A stretch of 7,935 nt of DNA from an uncultured Nitrospirota bacterium (GTDB lineage: Bacteria > Nitrospinota > Nitrospinia > SZUA-224): assembly GCA_913009285.1 (NCBI GenBank), contig CAJVYE010000042.1, positions 1 to 7,935 on the forward strand, written 5' to 3'. Every line of letters starts with the position of its first letter. The first letter of the stretch is position 1. Shown here piece by piece: positions 5,685 to 7,935 of this stretch. Below the pieces are notes generated by a model, which was not told the DNA's origin, made no database searches, and worked only from the letters and a program-made list of their open reading frames with translations. The position numbers and the translations under genes are program-made.

Positions 5685-6149
5685 TTAAGCTAATGACATC
5701 AGTATCTTATCAATCTCTTCTTCAGTAAGATTTTCATAATAATCTTCATTTATCTGCATCATTGGGGCTGTACCGCAGCTCCCCAGACATTCAACCTCTG
5801 AGAGGGTAAATTTCTTATCCTCTGTAGTCTTCCCCACACCAAGCCCTAACCTTTTCTCAAGGTAATTGACAATGTGCCTGGACCCGAGGAGAGAACAGGA
5901 AAGATTTGTACATACCTGAATATGATATTTACCCACATCCCTGAGATTGAACATGGTATAAAAGGAGACCACTTCTTTGACCTCAATAGGAGTGATATCA
6001 AGGATTCCAGCTATCTCTTCAATTGTGTCCTTTGATATCCATCCTATCTCCTTCTGTGCGATATGAAGGGTTGATAGAATAGCAGCCCTCTTCTGTGAAT
6101 ATTTTTTTATAGTATCTTCAACTGATCTTCGTGCATCTTGTGAAAGCAT
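5685..6149 (-). CDS. nuoE: NADH-quinone oxidoreductase subunit E (NuoE), [2Fe-2S] thioredoxin-like
   Basis: Partner of NuoF in the NADH module; it carries the off-pathway [2Fe-2S] cluster N1a. The 154-residue product starts with a helical bundle (about 5-65, including KEIGWISKDTIEEIAGIL) and continues into a thioredoxin-like fold. All four ligands are present: C80 and C85 (CTNLSC), then C121 and C125 (CLGSC). The ATG at 6149 is supported by AAGAGG at 6155-6160, five bases upstream. The gene lies 56 bases after nuoD. It is followed, unusually, by the 319-base repeat-bearing gap before nuoF. Confidence 0.97.
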   Translation of the reverse strand: MLSQDARRSVEDTIKKYSQKRAAILSTLHIAQKEIGWISKDTIEEIAGILDITPIEVKEVVSFYTMFNLRDVGKYHIQVCTNLSCSLLGSRHIVNYLEKRLGLGVGKTTEDKKFTLSEVECLGSCGTAPMMQINEDYYENLTEEEIDKILMSLA

Positions 6150-6154
6150 TTTTT

Positions 6155-6160
6155 CCTCTT
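6155..6160 (-). promoter_or_regulatory. Ribosome binding site of nuoE
   Basis: AAGAGG on the coding strand, five As before the ATG at 6149. It is one of the clearest ribosome sites here and fixes the nuoE start. Confidence 0.75.
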
Positions 6161-6164
6161 CTTT

Positions 6165-6196
6165 AAATCGAAAATCGACATTTGAAAATCGAAAAT
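6165..6196. repeat. AAAATCGA repeat tract between nuoD and nuoE
   Basis: AAATCGAAAATCGA (6165-6178) is followed by CATTT and then GAAAATCGAAAAT (6184-6196). The motif AAAATCGA/GAAAATC recurs with a roughly 7-base period, a different heptamer from AAATTGG. It fills most of the 56-base spacer, upstream of the nuoE ribosome site. Confidence 0.7.
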
Positions 6197-6205
6197 AACT
6201 TAAGT

Positions 6206-7396
6206 CTACCTATCAATTTCCCCACCAATAAGATTTATCATATCAAAGGTGGGGATAATATCTGCTATCATAGCTCCTTTCACCATCCTTGGCATTGCCT
6301 GGGTTATTGCAAAACATGGTGGTCTTACCCTGCATTTGACCGGTTTCCCGCCTCCATCACTCACAAGATAGAAACCGAGCTCTCCATTGGCGCCTTCTAC
6401 AGCAAAATATACCTCTCCTTTTGGCGGCTTGATCCCCTCAGTGACTACCTTGAAATGATCTATTAACTCCTCCATCCTTGTATATACATAATCCTTGGAG
6501 GGCAATCTGACTCTCGGATCATCTATATTTATAGGCCCATCAGGGATTCTCTTTAATGCCTGCTCAACAATCCTCATACTCTGTATTATCTCCTCCATCC
6601 TGACAAGATACCTATCAAAATTGTCACCCTTCTCCCCCACAGGGACCATCCAGTCCAATTGATCATAGATAAGGTAGGGATTGGCCTTTCTTACATCATA
6701 AGCTACACCACAGGCTCGGAGGCATGGACCTGTAAACCCGTAGGCAATGGCTTCTTCTGCAGATATAACCCCTACATCCCTCATCCGGTCCAGGAATATC
6801 CTGTTCTTTGTCAGGAGTTTATCAACATCCTTATAGAGATTCCTGCTTTTAGTAAATACCACCTTAACCATTTCTTTGAAATTGGGGGGAAGATCCCTAT
6901 ATATCCCCCCTATCCTTATATAGTTTGACGTCAATCTTGCACCGCAGACACTCTCTAATAAATCCCATATCAGCTCACGGGCTTCAATAAAATAGAAGAA
7001 GACAGTCAATGCGCCCAATTCTGCGGCAGCAGCTCCAATGTTAGTGAAGTGATCTGCTAATCTTGCAAGCTCACTTGTTATAACCCGGATATATTTGCAT
7101 CGTTCAGGGACATCGATCCCGAGAAGCTTTTCGACCGCCATTGCATAAGCCACATTATTGATTATTGCAGAGTTATAATTTAGTCTGTCAGTATAAGGAA
7201 ATACCTGACACCATGTTCCATTTTCACACATCTTCTCAAATCCACGATGCAGATAACCTATCTCCACATCACAGTTCACTATAGTCTCACCATCGAGTGT
7301 GAGGAGGAACTTTACAGTGCCGTGGGTCGCAGGATGAGACGGCCCCATATTAAGCACCATATGTTCAGTATGTAATCCTTCCTTCAGATCTGTCAT
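6206..7396 (-). CDS. nuoD: NADH-quinone oxidoreductase subunit D (NuoD), quinone-site subunit
   Basis: 49-kDa-type subunit; with NuoB it forms the quinone-reduction site and descends from the [NiFe]-hydrogenase large subunit. The product has 396 residues, the usual length. GPSHPATHG (18-26) contains H25, equivalent to the quinone-contacting histidine. Y74 in YTDRLNY corresponds to the quinone-site tyrosine. GFTGPCLRACGVAYDVRK (220-237), HFKVVTEG (314-321), PPKGEVY (324-330) and the C-terminal EIDR are also typical. I choose the ATG at 7396, because AGAGG at 7406-7410 lies nine bases upstream. An in-frame TTG at 7402 is only three bases from that site and is unlikely to be used. nuoC is a separate gene, not fused as in E. 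coli. Confidence 0.97.
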   Translation of the reverse strand: MTDLKEGLHTEHMVLNMGPSHPATHGTVKFLLTLDGETIVNCDVEIGYLHRGFEKMCENGTWCQVFPYTDRLNYNSAIINNVAYAMAVEKLLGIDVPERCKYIRVITSELARLADHFTNIGAAAAELGALTVFFYFIEARELIWDLLESVCGARLTSNYIRIGGIYRDLPPNFKEMVKVVFTKSRNLYKDVDKLLTKNRIFLDRMRDVGVISAEEAIAYGFTGPCLRACGVAYDVRKANPYLIYDQLDWMVPVGEKGDNFDRYLVRMEEIIQSMRIVEQALKRIPDGPINIDDPRVRLPSKDYVYTRMEELIDHFKVVTEGIKPPKGEVYFAVEGANGELGFYLVSDGGGKPVKCRVRPPCFAITQAMPRMVKGAMIADIIPTFDMINLIGGEIDR

Positions 7397-7405
7397 GACC
7401 AATTT

Positions 7406-7410
7406 CCTCT
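7406..7410 (-). promoter_or_regulatory. Ribosome binding site of nuoD (decides the start)
   Basis: AGAGG on the coding strand, nine bases before the ATG at 7396. The site favours this ATG over the in-frame TTG at 7402, which would leave only three bases of spacing. It begins two bases past the edge of the hairpin at 7413-7458. Confidence 0.7.
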
Positions 7411-7412
7411 GT

Positions 7413-7458
7413 AAATCCCCCCTTACCCCTCTTTTAAAAGGGGGGTAAGGGGGGATTT
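7413..7458. repeat. 46-base near-perfect palindrome between nuoC and nuoD
   Basis: AAATCCCCCCTTACCCC... pairs with ...GGGGTAAGGGGGGATTT across a TTTTAAAA centre at 7432-7439. Of 23 possible pairs only 7430/7441 fails. It starts one base after the nuoC TAA and ends just before the nuoD ribosome site. It shares the AAATCCCCC / GGGGGATTT arms with the nuoH-nuoI element, so both belong to one repeat family. It lacks the U-tract of a standard terminator on the transcribed strand. Processing, attenuation or protection of the mRNA are possible effects, but that is inference. Confidence 0.85.
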
Positions 7459-7459
7459 C

Positions 7460-7935
7460 TTAATTTTTAGGCCCTATAAGTGGCTGCCGTCCTTGAACAG
7501 GATAATCCTTTCTCAAAGGATGCCCCTTGAATTCCTTGTATAGTAGAATCCTCTTCAGGTTTGGATGTCCTTTAAAGGTTATACCGTACATATCATATGC
7601 CTCTCTCTCAAACCAATTTGCCCCTATCCAGAGAGATGTTATGGAATCTATAGAACAGTCAGATTCTGAAACCGGTACCTTTATCCTGACCCTGTGATTA
7701 TGTTCGATTGAGTAAAAATGGTAAACAACCTCGAACCTCGGTTCCCGGCCCAGGTAATCAACTGCTGTAAGATCCATCATAAAATTGTAGTCAAGATCCT
7801 TATCCTCCTTCAGGAATCTACAAATCTCTACTATATCCTCTTTCCTGATTATTACTGTATCATCACCCCTGAATGAATGGGTCTCTATTATAGAATCAGG
7901 AAATTTATCTCTCAATCTACTTATAGTTAGCCTCC
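7460..7935 (-). CDS. nuoC: NADH-quinone oxidoreductase subunit C (NuoC), 5' partial
   Basis: 30-kDa-type subunit of the connecting module; it binds NuoD and has no cofactor. 157 residues are visible, and the reading frame is still open at the window edge (RLTISRLRDKFPDS...). The family usually has a few more N-terminal residues, so the true start is probably just beyond 7935. A TTG at 7915 could serve as a start, but the nearest GGAGG (7931-7935) is 15 bases away, too far. The C-terminal signature is clear: NWFEREAYDMYGITFKGHP, then RILLYKEFKGHPLRKDYP. The TAA at 7460-7462 lies beside the hairpin before nuoD. Confidence 0.95.
   Translation of the reverse strand, partial: RLTISRLRDKFPDSIIETHSFRGDDTVIIRKEDIVEICRFLKEDKDLDYNFMMDLTAVDYLGREPRFEVVYHFYSIEHNHRVRIKVPVSESDCSIDSITSLWIGANWFEREAYDMYGITFKGHPNLKRILLYKEFKGHPLRKDYPVQGRQPLIGPKN

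Noticed and set aside
7397..7402. TTG at 7402 as the nuoD start
   Set aside because: It is only three bases from the AGAGG site. The ATG at 7396 has normal spacing.
7413..7458. Intrinsic terminator after nuoC
   Set aside because: The hairpin is strong but has no U-tract after it on the nuo transcript, and it is followed at once by the nuoD ribosome site in the same operon.

Overview
The window carries eight consecutive subunit genes of bacterial respiratory complex I (NADH-quinone oxidoreductase), all on the minus strand. In transcription order they are nuoC (5' end cut by the window edge), nuoD, nuoE, nuoF, nuoG, nuoH, nuoI and nuoJ. NuoE, F and G form the NADH-oxidising module (FMN plus Fe-S clusters). 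NuoC, D and I form the connecting, quinone-reducing module. NuoH and NuoJ are membrane subunits linking quinone reduction to ion pumping. Every Fe-S ligand motif expected of NuoE, F, G and I is present, so the encoded module looks functional. nuoA and nuoB would be expected upstream (beyond position 7935), and nuoK to nuoN downstream. None of these is visible.

The source looks like a shotgun or metagenome contig from an uncultured bacterium. The DNA is AT-rich, favours ATA for isoleucine, and has many intergenic palindromes and heptamer repeats. Such repeats occur in several environmental lineages (Nitrospirota-, Schekmanbacteria- or Brocadiales-like genomes come to mind), but the window alone does not fix the taxon. 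Separate nuoC and nuoD genes and a short NuoG (526 residues) argue against an enterobacterial-type operon.

Layout by position: 1-76 is Illumina P7/TruSeq adapter, including the T10 flow-cell spacer, so it is not biological. 77-189 is a repeat-rich tail after nuoJ. 190-1253 holds nuoJ and nuoI, overlapping by 13 bases. 1254-1392 is a G/C-run palindromic element. 1393-5365 holds nuoH, nuoG and nuoF, tightly packed. 5366-5684 is a 319-base gap with a MITE-like palindromic element. 5685-7396 holds nuoE and nuoD. 7397-7459 is a near-perfect hairpin. 7460-7935 is nuoC.

The genes are ordinary. The unusual content lies between them: every spacer longer than about 50 bases inside this operon holds a repeat. 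A 53-base repeat after nuoJ recurs, inverted and with one mismatch, between nuoE and nuoF. A 17-base tandem duplication forms almost the whole nuoG-nuoH junction. I see no sign of a new enzymatic or defence system; the repeat load within an essential-type operon is the point worth following up.
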